Made by a program: the position numbers and the translations under genes. Source: Tropicibacter oceani (GTDB taxonomy: Bacteria > Pseudomonadota > Alphaproteobacteria > Rhodobacterales > Rhodobacteraceae). Taken from it: a stretch of 64,000 nucleotides of DNA. Below are positions 6,272 to 14,554 of this stretch, in pieces. Within the stretch, counting starts at the first letter, position 1. Every line of letters begins with the position of its first letter. The stretch lies in contig NZ_CP124616.1 of assembly GCF_029958925.1 (NCBI RefSeq), positions 2,108,001-2,172,000 of the forward strand. Reading direction: 5' to 3'. The notes beneath the pieces are model-generated. The model was not told the origin of the DNA. It made no database searches and worked only from the letters and a program-made list of their open reading frames with translations.

Positions 6272-7896
6272 GCCTGCTGCGGGACGGGCGGGGGCGCGGC
6301 GGGATCGTCGCGGCGCGCACGGGTCAGCCATCCGCGATATCGTACGATCAGAGCCCCGGTGATCGGCGCGCGCAGCGCCACGTCGAAATGGAACCGGCCT
6401 TCGTTCACGGTTTCGCTGGCCTCGGAGACGGGCAAAAGCCAGCGCGGCAGCGGGATGGGGCCGATGCGCCCGGCCTTGACCGGGTAAAGCAGCGCGCCGT
6501 CCTGCACCCGCAGCCCCAGCGTAAAGGTAAAGGGCCCAAAGCGCTCGGTCATTCCGTCCGGTGTCGCCCTCAGGAACGAACGGAAGCGGCGTTCGCCAAA
6601 GCGCCGTTCCCATGTTTCGCCTTGGGTATCGGCGGATTTGGTCACGGTGACGGCCATGTCGGGGGCGGCGGGGGGAAAGCCGAACAGCAAGGCCAGCAGC
6701 CTCGGCCAGGCTCCGGTGCCGCGGGTCACGGTGCTGCGCCCTTCCCAGCGGGACTGGCCGGCGGTCAGGTGGGTTTCGCGGATTTCTGCGGGCAGTTTGG
6801 CGAAATCGGAGCCCAGAACGCGGGGAAAGATCGGGTCCAGCGGCTGGCTGTCGCGCCGGGTGGTGACGCGAAGGTCGGTCATGGCACTCTCGGCTTCGTC
6901 CAGGGTGATCACGCCCAGCGCGGGGCCTGCGCCGACCGGCAGGGCGGGCCGTCGCAACAGCGCGCGCGCTGCGACCGCCGGGATGAAGGGACCATCGCCG
7001 CCCTCGGCCAGCAGCGTCCAGCTGCGCCGTTCCTGCGCCGTGATGACCGTGACCGACATGCCGCCGCGCCCGCTGCCAAAGGGGCCAAGCGCATCGGCCA
7101 GCAGCTTGAACACCCGGACCAAGGGCCGGGTGATGGGGATCGGTACAACCCGGCGCAGCAGGGCAAACGCCGCCAGCCCATAGCGCATGACCCACAGTTC
7201 CAGCCCGGCGCGAAAGACCACGGTTTCGGCGTTGAAATGGGCGGGGAACAGGCGCAGGTCGGGAACTTCGATCAGCCAGCCTTGCCGCGTCACACCGCCT
7301 GGCAGGTCATAGCGGGCAGGGGCCGACCAGCCGTTGGCGCGGGTCCAGCGGCCGCCGCGCCAGACCATGATCGGGCGGCCGGCTTGCTCGAGGATGGATT
7401 GCATCACCGACAGGCCGCGCGGGCTGCGGTTGCCGGGCAGGATGGCGCTGTCGATCATCTGCGGCGTCTTGCCGGCTGCCAGCGCCTGAACCGCCGCCGA
7501 GGACAGCGCAGGCACCGACGACAACCCCGAGATCACGCACAGGCCCGCCGCCCTCGCCTCGGCGTCCAGCCGGGCGATGTCGGCGCAAAAACCGGCGTTG
7601 TCGGACAGGTCCAGGTAATGCACCCCCTGCGCGATCGCTGCGCGCGCCAGGCGATAGGGATCGTCGCCATAGGCATGAAAGGGACCGGCGGCATCCACGA
7701 TGACATCGTGTTCGGCCAGAGCATCAAGCGGGCCGTTTCGGTCCATCCGACGCGCCGCGCCGCCGATTTCGCCTGCCAGCCGCTGCGCCGCCACCTGGTT
7801 GCGCCCGGCGATGCAGACCGCGTGCCCGTCCTTGACCAAGAGCCGGGCAAGCCGCTCTCCGAAGACGCCATAACCGCCCAGCACCAGCACCTTCAT
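6268..7896 (-). CDS. Saccharopine dehydrogenase-like NADP-binding protein with DUF4166
   Basis: 542 aa from the ATG at 7896. The N-terminus MKVLVLGGYGVFGERLARLL is a Rossmann nucleotide-binding motif, followed by a saccharopine-dehydrogenase-like domain to about residue 350. The C-terminal 180 residues (from about PRVLGSDFAKLP, through WERRFGERRFRS and GPIPLPRWLLP) match the DUF4166 module often fused in bacterial members. The substrate is unknown; lysine metabolism is unlikely. The start overlaps the stop of the DCC-protein gene (ATGA), so the two are co-translated. The absence of neighbouring lysine genes argues for a redox or lipid-related role, which is inference. Confidence 0.82.
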   Translation of the reverse strand: MKVLVLGGYGVFGERLARLLVKDGHAVCIAGRNQVAAQRLAGEIGGAARRMDRNGPLDALAEHDVIVDAAGPFHAYGDDPYRLARAAIAQGVHYLDLSDNAGFCADIARLDAEARAAGLCVISGLSSVPALSSAAVQALAAGKTPQMIDSAILPGNRSPRGLSVMQSILEQAGRPIMVWRGGRWTRANGWSAPARYDLPGGVTRQGWLIEVPDLRLFPAHFNAETVVFRAGLELWVMRYGLAAFALLRRVVPIPITRPLVRVFKLLADALGPFGSGRGGMSVTVITAQERRSWTLLAEGGDGPFIPAVAARALLRRPALPVGAGPALGVITLDEAESAMTDLRVTTRRDSQPLDPIFPRVLGSDFAKLPAEIRETHLTAGQSRWEGRSTVTRGTGAWPRLLALLFGFPPAAPDMAVTVTKSADTQGETWERRFGERRFRSFLRATPDGMTERFGPFTFTLGLRVQDGALLYPVKAGRIGPIPLPRWLLPVSEASETVNEGRFHFDVALRAPITGALIVRYRGWLTRARRDDPAAPPPVPQQA

Positions 7897-8342
7897 CGCA
7901 GCAGCCGCTTTTGAAAGGCGGGGTCGGGCAGGGCACACATGTCGGCGCGGCCAAACAGGGCGATGCGGTTGCGCGCCAGGCGTCTGTACAGCCAGTTGCG
8001 CAGCGGCCCCGGCACCAGCCGCAGCAGGCCGGTGACCCGCGCCCAACCGCCAAAGCGTGCCCCGGCGTGGATGACCGCGTCGAAATCGCTATGGGCCTGG
8101 CCCTCGTCGATGAAAAGCCAGCTGTCCGGGTCGCTGGCGGCCATGCCGTAATGGGCCAGCAGCGCCGCGCCCAGCGGCGATTGCATCGGGCAGATGCGCA
8201 CGCGCCCCGTGCGGTCCAGCCGGTGGATCATCCGCGCGCCCCAGCTGCAAACCGCGCATTGCGCATCCATCACCGCCAGCGGCGCGCTGTCGTCAAAATC
8301 GGGCACCGCCGGATCGTCGCGATAGGAATAGGGCTGGGTCAT
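7893..8342 (-). CDS. DCC-family (DUF393) thiol-disulfide oxidoreductase-like protein
   Basis: 149 aa. Near residues 26-34 the motif MDAQCAVCSWG gives the D-x2-C-x2-C signature of the DCC family, whose members are predicted thioredoxin-like redox proteins. The middle contains LDRTGRVRICPMQSPLGAALLAHYG and the C-terminus WLYRRLARNRIALFGR with several Arg, all typical of the family. The start is ATG at 8340-8342. It is the first gene of a two-gene operon with the saccharopine-dehydrogenase-like gene (4-bp overlap). The physiological partner is unknown. Confidence 0.85.
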   Translation of the reverse strand: MTQPYSYRDDPAVPDFDDSAPLAVMDAQCAVCSWGARMIHRLDRTGRVRICPMQSPLGAALLAHYGMAASDPDSWLFIDEGQAHSDFDAVIHAGARFGGWARVTGLLRLVPGPLRNWLYRRLARNRIALFGRADMCALPDPAFQKRLLR

Positions 8343-8418
8343 GATGCGTCACTATGGGGTGCGCCCGCGCCCTGGCGCAAGCGGGGCGTTGCGCGGGGCG
8401 GCGTCTGGTCGCGCGCGC

Positions 8419-9267
8419 TCAGGGCACCAGCGTGTTGCGGATGACCGATATCAAGCGGCGCGAGGCATGCGAATGGCGGTGCCTGAGGTGCACGGCGGTA
8501 TAGATCGTCTGCGCGATCCCGGGCGCGTCCTTGACGTGGGCAAAGCCGTGGTTCTCGACCAGCATGCGGGCCTCGTCCTCCAGCACAAATCCGGCGCCGC
8601 CAAGGGCGGTCAGCAATCCGACCACCGCCGAGGACTGGCCGCAGGACAGCGGCGCCTGATCGTATTGCGGCAACAGCCGCTGGTGCTGGCGGCTGAAGGC
8701 GGCGGAATAGGCGCCCCGGATATAGCGCGCGGGGTCGATGTCGGCAAACTGCGGGCCAAGCGAGGACACCAGCCGATAGCGCACTTCGCCAATACTTTCG
8801 AAATGCAGGTCGGGCAGGGGGCGGGGGGTAAACATCACCGCAAGGTCCAGATTGCCGGCCAGAAGGTCGGTGCACATCTGGGTCGAATAATCGAGCTCGA
8901 TGTAAAAGGCCGCCTCGGGGAACAGTTCGCGAAAACTGGTGACCCAGGCGCCGATGCGCGGCCCGGCCAGGTCGATCTGCAGCCCGACGCGCATGGCCAG
9001 CGCGGTATTGCCGGCCGCAAGCGTGGTGCGCAGTGCTTCGGTCCACAGGTGGCGCATTTCGCGGGCGTGGGGTTCGAACGTCAGGCCTGCGGTGGTCAGC
9101 GCCGTGCCCGCGCGCGATCGGCGGAACAACCGCCGCCCGACACGTTTTTCCAGCGCCGCCATGCGCGCCGAGACCGTCGATTGCGTCAGACCCAGCCGAT
9201 CCGCCGTCTGGTTGAAGCTGCGGGTTTCGACAAGATCCAGAAAGGTTTCGATCCACTCGGGTTGCAT
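8419..9267 (-). CDS. LysR-family transcriptional regulator
   Basis: 282 aa. Residues 1-60 form the winged HTH (IETFLDLVETRSFNQTADRLGLTQSTVSARMAALEKRVG). Residues about 90-280 are the periplasmic-binding-like effector domain (LRVGLQIDLAG..., DLAVMFTPRPLPDL). It is transcribed divergently from the dehydrogenase/MttB genes across a 100-bp spacer, the standard arrangement for control of the adjacent operon. The effector is probably the methylated amine or a breakdown product; this is inference. A T-N11-A palindrome lies in the spacer. Confidence 0.92.
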   Translation of the reverse strand: MQPEWIETFLDLVETRSFNQTADRLGLTQSTVSARMAALEKRVGRRLFRRSRAGTALTTAGLTFEPHAREMRHLWTEALRTTLAAGNTALAMRVGLQIDLAGPRIGAWVTSFRELFPEAAFYIELDYSTQMCTDLLAGNLDLAVMFTPRPLPDLHFESIGEVRYRLVSSLGPQFADIDPARYIRGAYSAAFSRQHQRLLPQYDQAPLSCGQSSAVVGLLTALGGAGFVLEDEARMLVENHGFAHVKDAPGIAQTIYTAVHLRHRHSHASRRLISVIRNTLVP

Positions 9268-9296
9268 GGCGATCCTCTAATCGGGTTTCTCGATCA

Positions 9297-9311
9297 ATAT
9301 TACCGAAATAT
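9297..9311. promoter_or_regulatory. Candidate LysR operator (T-N11-A)
   Basis: ATATTACCGAAATAT: arms ATATT and AATAT separated by five bases, containing T-N11-A. It is located in the divergent spacer 30 bp from the regulator start and 57 bp before the dehydrogenase start. Typical of LysR recognition sites, but short AT-rich palindromes occur by chance. Confidence 0.4.
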
Positions 9312-9367
9312 CCGGATTGAAAAGACTGAAAAAACGCAGGAAATTTTCACCAAAGCAGGAGAGTGGA

Positions 9368-11809
9368 ATGTCGGACTTACCCAAGAGCGCGCGTGTGGTG
9401 ATCATCGGGGGCGGGGTCGTTGGGGCCTCTTGCCTGTATCATCTGGCCAAGGCCGGCTGGAGCGATTGCGTCCTGCTGGAAAAGAACGAATTGACCGCCG
9501 GATCGACCTGGCACGCGGCGGGCAATATCCCGACCTTCTCGTCCAGCTGGTCGATCATGAACATGCAGCGCTATTCGACCGAACTTTACCGCCGTCTGGG
9601 CGACGAGGTCGATTATCCGATGAACTACCATGTCACCGGCTCGGTCCGGCTGGGGCACAGCAAGGAACGGATGCTGGAATTCGAACGGGTGGTCGGCATG
9701 GGCCGCTACCAGGGCATGGCGCTGGAAATGCTGGCCCCCGAGGACATCAAGGAACGGTATCCCTTTGTCGAAACCCATGATCTGGCCGGGGGCATGTACG
9801 ACCCCTATGACGGTGACATCGACCCGGCGCAACTGACCCAGGCGCTGGCCAAGGGCGCGCGCGACATGGGCGCCCGGATCATCCGCTTTTGCCCCGCCAC
9901 GGGCGCGCGCCGCGACGGCGACGAATGGGTGATCGCCACCCCCAAGGGCGACATCCGCTGCGAATACGTGGTCAACGCCGCCGGGTACTATGCGCGCGAG
10001 GTCGGCAAATGGTTCGGACGCGATCTGCCGATGATGGTGATGAGCCATCAGTACATGCTGTTCGACACGGTCCCCGAGGTCGAAGCCTGGTCAAAGGAAA
10101 ATGGCCGCAAGCTGCCGCTGCTGCGCGATGTCGACAGCTCGTATTACCTGCGCCAGGAAAAGAACGGCTTCAACCTTGGCCCCTACGAGCGCAACTGCAA
10201 GGCGCATTGGATCACCCAGGATGATCCTTTCCCGCAGGATTTCAGCTTTCAGCTGTTCCCCGATGATCTTGAGCGCATCGAATGGCACATCAATGACGCC
10301 ATGGCGCGGGTGCCGCTGCTGGAAAAGGCCCCGCTGCAAAAGAACATCAACGGCCCCATCCCCTATACGCCCGATGGCAACCCGCTGATCGGCCCGATGC
10401 CCGGCGTGCCCAATGCCTTCGAGGCCTGCGTTTTCACCTTTGGCATCTGCCAGGCGGGCGGGGCGGGCAAGGTGCTGGCCGAATGGGTCACCGAGGGCCA
10501 GACCGAATGGGACATGTGGTCCTGCGATCCGCGCCGCTTTACCGGTTTTTGCGACGAAGATTACTGCATTGCCAAGGGCATGGAGGTCTATGGCCACGAA
10601 TACGCGATGCATTTCCCGCATCACGCCTGGCCCGCCGGGCGCGACAAGAAACTGTCGCCGATCCATGCGCAGACCAGCGCGCTGGGCGGGGTCTTTGGCG
10701 CCTACAACGGCTGGGAGCGCCCGAACTGGTACGCGCGCCCGGGCGACGACACCTCCGAAGAGGGCACCCAGACCTGGCGCCGCGAAGGGCCCTGGTTCGA
10801 CGCGGTGCGCGCGGAATGCGAGGCGGTGCGCGACGCAGCGGGCATTCTGGACCTGCCGGGGTTCTCGCGCTTCCGGCTGAGCGGGGCAGGGGCGGCGGCC
10901 TGGCTGGACGGGCTGATCACCGGACGACTTCCGGCGCAGGGCCGCGTGGGGCTGGGCTATTTCGCCGATGACAAGGGCCGGATCGTCACGGAAATGTCGA
11001 TTGCCCGCCTGGCCGAGGATGAGTTGCTGCTGATCACCGCCGCGACGGCGCAGTGGCACGATTACGAATGGCTGGCGCGCGACCTGCCTTCGGGGCTGTC
11101 CTTGACCGACGAAACCGACGACTGGACCTGCCAGATCCTGACCGGGCCGAAATCGCGCGACATCCTTGCCGGGGTCTGCGATGGCGATCTGTCCCTGCCC
11201 TGGCTCAGCTGGCAAACGGCGCAGATCGCCGGGGCCGAGGTGGTATTGTTCCGCGTCAGTTTCGCAGGCGAATTGGGCTGGGAAATCCACAGCCGTCCGG
11301 GCGACACGGCAGCGGTCTTTGATGCGGTCTGGAAGGCCGGGCAGCCGCACGGATTGCGCCCCTTTGGCATGTTCGCGCTGAACAGCCTGCGCATCGAAAA
11401 GGGCTATCGCGCCTGGAAGGGCGACCTGTCCACCGACTACACCGTACTTCAGGGGGGGCTTGGCCGCTTTGTCGATTGGTCGAAACCGGCGTTTCGCGGC
11501 AAAGCCGCGCTTGTGGCGGAAAAGGCCGCAGGCCCCAGCAAACGCTTTGTCACGCTGGTGGTTGAGGCGGGCGACTATGACCCGCCCTACATGGCGACGC
11601 TGTGGCAGGGTGACACGGTCGTGGGTGAAACCACCAGCGGCTATTGGGGCCACCGTGTCGGGGCCTGCGTGGCGCTGGGCATGGTGCGCGCCGATCTGGC
11701 CGAACCGGGCACCGCGTTGGAGATCGAGATTTTCGGCACCCGCCACCGCGCCATCGTGCAAGAGGACAAGCCGCTGTGGGATCCGGCAAATGCGCGGTTG
11801 AGGGGCTGA
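9368..11809 (+). CDS. FAD-dependent dimethylglycine/sarcosine dehydrogenase-like protein with GcvT domain
   Basis: 813 aa. The N-terminal DAO/FAD domain starts with RVVIIGGGVVGASCLYHLAKAGW (residues 8-30) and the covalent-flavin-type histidine motif SSTWHAAGN-like GSTWHAAGNIPTF. An FAO_M linker domain and a C-terminal aminomethyltransferase (GcvT) domain (about 425-810) follow. Enzymes of this design oxidise N-methyl groups and pass the one-carbon unit to tetrahydrofolate. AGGAG precedes the ATG at 9368. It is followed by an mttB homologue and a 3-hydroxyisobutyrate-dehydrogenase-like gene. The exact substrate (dimethylglycine, sarcosine or another N-methyl compound) cannot be set from sequence. 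Confidence 0.9.
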   Translation: MSDLPKSARVVIIGGGVVGASCLYHLAKAGWSDCVLLEKNELTAGSTWHAAGNIPTFSSSWSIMNMQRYSTELYRRLGDEVDYPMNYHVTGSVRLGHSKERMLEFERVVGMGRYQGMALEMLAPEDIKERYPFVETHDLAGGMYDPYDGDIDPAQLTQALAKGARDMGARIIRFCPATGARRDGDEWVIATPKGDIRCEYVVNAAGYYAREVGKWFGRDLPMMVMSHQYMLFDTVPEVEAWSKENGRKLPLLRDVDSSYYLRQEKNGFNLGPYERNCKAHWITQDDPFPQDFSFQLFPDDLERIEWHINDAMARVPLLEKAPLQKNINGPIPYTPDGNPLIGPMPGVPNAFEACVFTFGICQAGGAGKVLAEWVTEGQTEWDMWSCDPRRFTGFCDEDYCIAKGMEVYGHEYAMHFPHHAWPAGRDKKLSPIHAQTSALGGVFGAYNGWERPNWYARPGDDTSEEGTQTWRREGPWFDAVRAECEAVRDAAGILDLPGFSRFRLSGAGAAAWLDGLITGRLPAQGRVGLGYFADDKGRIVTEMSIARLAEDELLLITAATAQWHDYEWLARDLPSGLSLTDETDDWTCQILTGPKSRDILAGVCDGDLSLPWLSWQTAQIAGAEVVLFRVSFAGELGWEIHSRPGDTAAVFDAVWKAGQPHGLRPFGMFALNSLRIEKGYRAWKGDLSTDYTVLQGGLGRFVDWSKPAFRGKAALVAEKAAGPSKRFVTLVVEAGDYDPPYMATLWQGDTVVGETTSGYWGHRVGACVALGMVRADLAEPGTALEIEIFGTRHRAIVQEDKPLWDPANARLRG

Positions 11810-11927
11810 TTTGCGGCCAGACGCGCCCCGGTGCCTCTGGCCTTTCGACTGTTGAACACGACAGGACAGCATGGCCATCGTCCTCGGTCAGCGGACAGGG
11901 TCGGCGCGTATCACGAGGAACAAGGCG

Positions 11928-13481
11928 ATGGCACAAGACATGATCGACGCTTCTCAATCCCAGTCCCGCCGGTCAGGCGGACGGGCGGCGCGGCGCGCGC
12001 TGCGGGCCGCCCCCTTGGCCGAGGATATCCGCCCGATCCGCGCCGGGATGAGCGGCGGCCAGTACCGCCCCCTGACCGAGGCCGGGATGCAGCGCATCCA
12101 CCAGGCCGCGCTCGAGGCGCTTGAGGTCATCGGTCTCAGCCAGGCGCCGGCATCAGGGGTCGAGGCGATGACCCGGGCAGGGGCGATCCAGGGCGACGAC
12201 GGCCGCCTGCGGTTTCCCCGCGCCCTGGTCGAGGACATGCTGGCCAAGGCCGCGCGCGACATCACCCTGCATGGCCGCGACCCCAGGCACGACCTGCACC
12301 TTGGCGGCACAAGGGTGCATTTCGGCACTGCGGGGGCGGCGGTGCACCTGGTCGATCTGGCCACGGGCACCTATCGCGACACCACCGCGCAGGATCTGTA
12401 TGACGCGGCGCGCATCGTGCATCACCTTGACAACGTGCACTTCTTGCAGCGCCCGATGGTCTGCCGCGATATCCTTGATAACCTCGAAATGGACCTGAAC
12501 ACGCTGTATGCCTGCTGTTCGGGCACCACCAAGCACGTCGGCACCTCGTTTTCCGATCCTTCGCATGTCGCCCCCGGGATCGAGCTGATCCACCAGATCG
12601 CCGGCGGCGAAGCGGCCTGGCGCGCGCGGCCCTTCATCTCGAACTCCAACTGTTTTGTCGTCCCGCCGATGAAATTCGCCGAAGAAAGCTGCATGGCGAT
12701 GGAGCATTGCATCCGCGCCGGAATGCCGGTGCTGCTGCTGAGTGCGGGGCAGGCGGGGGCCACCGCGCCCGCGCCCATCGCCACCGCCATCGTGCAGGCG
12801 GTGGCCGAATGCCTGGCAGGGGTCGTCTATGTCAATTCCATCGCGCCGGGGCATCCGGCGATCTTTGGCACCTGGCCCTTTGTCAGCGACCTGCGCACCG
12901 GGGCGATGTCGGGCGGGTCGGCAGAACAGGCCCTGCTGACGGCGGGCTGCGCGCAGATGCACCATTTCTACGGCCTTCCGGGGGGGGCTGCGGCGGGGAT
13001 CAGCGATTCCAAGCTGCCCGACATGCAGGCCGGATGGGAACAGGGCATCACCAACGTGCTGGCCGGTCTGTCAGGGCTGAACATGGTCTACGAGGCGGTG
13101 GGCATGCATGCCTCGCTGTTGGGGTTCTGTATGGAATCCCTGATCCTGGGCGACGACATTCTAGGCCAGGTTCTGCGCTGCGTGCGCGGCATTGACGTGA
13201 CCGAGGACAGCACCTCGATCGAGGTGATGAAATCGGTCTGCCTTGAGGGGCCGGGCCACTATCTGGGCACCGATCAGACGCTGGCGCTGATGCAGACGGA
13301 ATATGTCTATCCCGTCGTCGGCAACCGGATGAGCCCCAAGGAATGGGACGAAGCAAACCGCCCGATGTTGCTGGACCGCGCGATCGCCCGCAAGAACGAC
13401 ATTCTTGCCAGGGCGGGCAGTCAGATCGCCCCCGATCTGGATCGCGCCATTCGCGCCAGCCTGAACATCCACTTCAAGTAG
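11928..13481 (+). CDS. Trimethylamine methyltransferase (MttB) family protein, non-pyrrolysine
   Basis: 517 aa of the MttB superfamily TIM barrel: residues about 40-75 (YRPLTEAGMQRIHQAALEALEVIG), FRFPRALVEDML-like, NSIAPGHPAIFGTWPF, SGGSAEQALLTAGCAQM and AGISDSKLPDMQAGWEQG. The frame is open throughout with no in-frame amber codon, so this is a non-Pyl member; characterised ones demethylate glycine betaine, proline betaine, carnitine or gamma-butyrobetaine. The start at 11928 has GAGGAA; a start at 11871 is also possible. No corrinoid-protein gene lies nearby, which is unusual. Co-directional with the GcvT-fused dehydrogenase. Confidence 0.9.
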   Translation: MAQDMIDASQSQSRRSGGRAARRALRAAPLAEDIRPIRAGMSGGQYRPLTEAGMQRIHQAALEALEVIGLSQAPASGVEAMTRAGAIQGDDGRLRFPRALVEDMLAKAARDITLHGRDPRHDLHLGGTRVHFGTAGAAVHLVDLATGTYRDTTAQDLYDAARIVHHLDNVHFLQRPMVCRDILDNLEMDLNTLYACCSGTTKHVGTSFSDPSHVAPGIELIHQIAGGEAAWRARPFISNSNCFVVPPMKFAEESCMAMEHCIRAGMPVLLLSAGQAGATAPAPIATAIVQAVAECLAGVVYVNSIAPGHPAIFGTWPFVSDLRTGAMSGGSAEQALLTAGCAQMHHFYGLPGGAAAGISDSKLPDMQAGWEQGITNVLAGLSGLNMVYEAVGMHASLLGFCMESLILGDDILGQVLRCVRGIDVTEDSTSIEVMKSVCLEGPGHYLGTDQTLALMQTEYVYPVVGNRMSPKEWDEANRPMLLDRAIARKNDILARAGSQIAPDLDRAIRASLNIHFK

Positions 13482-13514
13482 AACAGCGCCGCCCCGCGCC
13501 GGAAAGGACAGATG

Positions 13515-14414
13515 ATGCACTATGGTTATATCGGGCTGGGCAACCTGGGCCGCAATTGCGCCATGTGCCTGCTGCGGGCGGGCTTTGACGTCACGGTCAC
13601 CGATCTGAACCGCGATCTGGCGGCGGACCTGCTGGCCAAGGGGGCGAAATGGGCCGACAGCGCCGCCGATCTGGCCGGGCAGGTCGATCACGTGATCACC
13701 TGCCTGCCGTCGCCCGCCGTCAGCGACAAGGTTCTGTCGCAGATTCTGCCGGTGATGCGACAGGGCGCCAGCTGGATCGAAATGTCGACCCTAGGCCGCG
13801 ACGAGGTGCTGGAGTTTGCAGAGCGCGCATCCGGGCAGGGCGTGCGGATGCTGGAACTGCCGGTCACCGGCGGCGTGCATCTGGCTGCGCGCGGCGAGAT
13901 CACCATGCTGCCCGGCGGCGATGCCGATCTGGTCGAATTGCACATGCCCGCCTTGCAGGCCATGGGCGACCGGGTGTTCCACATGGGGCCACTTGGGTCG
14001 TCGTCAATCATCAAGGTGATCACCAACATGCTGGCCTTTATCCACCTCAAGGCCTGCGCCGAAGCCTTGATGCTGGCCAAACGCGGCGGGCTGGATCTGG
14101 CCCAGTCGTGGGAGGCGATCCGCGCCTCCTCGGGCAATTCATTCGTGCATGAAACCGAAGGCGCGCTGATCCTGAACGGGTCTTACGATGTGGGCTTCAA
14201 CATGGATCTGGCGCTGAAGGATCTTGGTTTCGCGCTCGAATTCGGACGTGAATTCGGCGTGCCGCTGGAATTGGCAGGGATGACCCAGCAGACCTATGTC
14301 GCCGCCAAGGCCGCCTTTGGCGGGCAGGCGCAAAGCCCGATGATCGCCAAACTCCTCGAAGACCTGTTGGACACCGACCTGCGCGCGCCGGGGTTCCCGG
14401 ACCGGCTGACCTGA
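13515..14414 (+). CDS. NAD(P)-dependent 3-hydroxyisobutyrate dehydrogenase-family protein
   Basis: 299 aa. The N-terminal Rossmann fold GYIGLGNLGRNCAMCLLRAGF is followed by the family signature region (LPVTGGVHLAARGEITMLPGG, about 120-142) and the catalytic Lys segment SSIIKVITNMLAFIHLKACAEAL (about 165-190). This family oxidises short beta-hydroxy acids or reduces the semialdehydes. The ATG at 13515 is better spaced from AAAGGA than the ATG at 13512. It follows mttB by 33 bp, so it probably acts on an intermediate of the same methylated-amine pathway; the substrate is unknown. Confidence 0.85.
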   Translation: MHYGYIGLGNLGRNCAMCLLRAGFDVTVTDLNRDLAADLLAKGAKWADSAADLAGQVDHVITCLPSPAVSDKVLSQILPVMRQGASWIEMSTLGRDEVLEFAERASGQGVRMLELPVTGGVHLAARGEITMLPGGDADLVELHMPALQAMGDRVFHMGPLGSSSIIKVITNMLAFIHLKACAEALMLAKRGGLDLAQSWEAIRASSGNSFVHETEGALILNGSYDVGFNMDLALKDLGFALEFGREFGVPLELAGMTQQTYVAAKAAFGGQAQSPMIAKLLEDLLDTDLRAPGFPDRLT

Positions 14415-14487
14415 TCCCGCTTTCACCGTGACTGCCCGAAATTTGGGCAGCGTCCACGCAAAGCCCCCGTTCGGGCCTTTTCGATTT

Positions 14488-14503
14488 TTTACCATTTGAT
14501 AAA
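14488..14503. promoter_or_regulatory. Degenerate RutR-like site upstream of preT
   Basis: TTTACCATTTGATAAA matches the RutR consensus TTGACCA-N2-TGGTCAA at 11 of 14 defined positions. It lies 52-67 bp before the preT start in the only large gap (140 bp) upstream of the pyrimidine genes. A weaker relative of the two operators at 18.1 kb. Confidence 0.4.
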
Positions 14504-14554
14504 ATTTTGGAATCGTGCTTTCGTTTTGGAAAGGATCACGAACGGGGTGCGACA

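Noticed and set aside
6388-7914. 508-codon plus-strand frame opposite the saccharopine-dehydrogenase-like gene
   Set aside because: Low-complexity Gly/Arg/Gln-rich translation; the minus-strand gene has a Rossmann motif and an operon overlap.
11928-13481. Possible pyrrolysine (amber) codon in the mttB gene
   Set aside because: The reading frame has no internal stop over 517 codons, so it is a non-Pyl family member.
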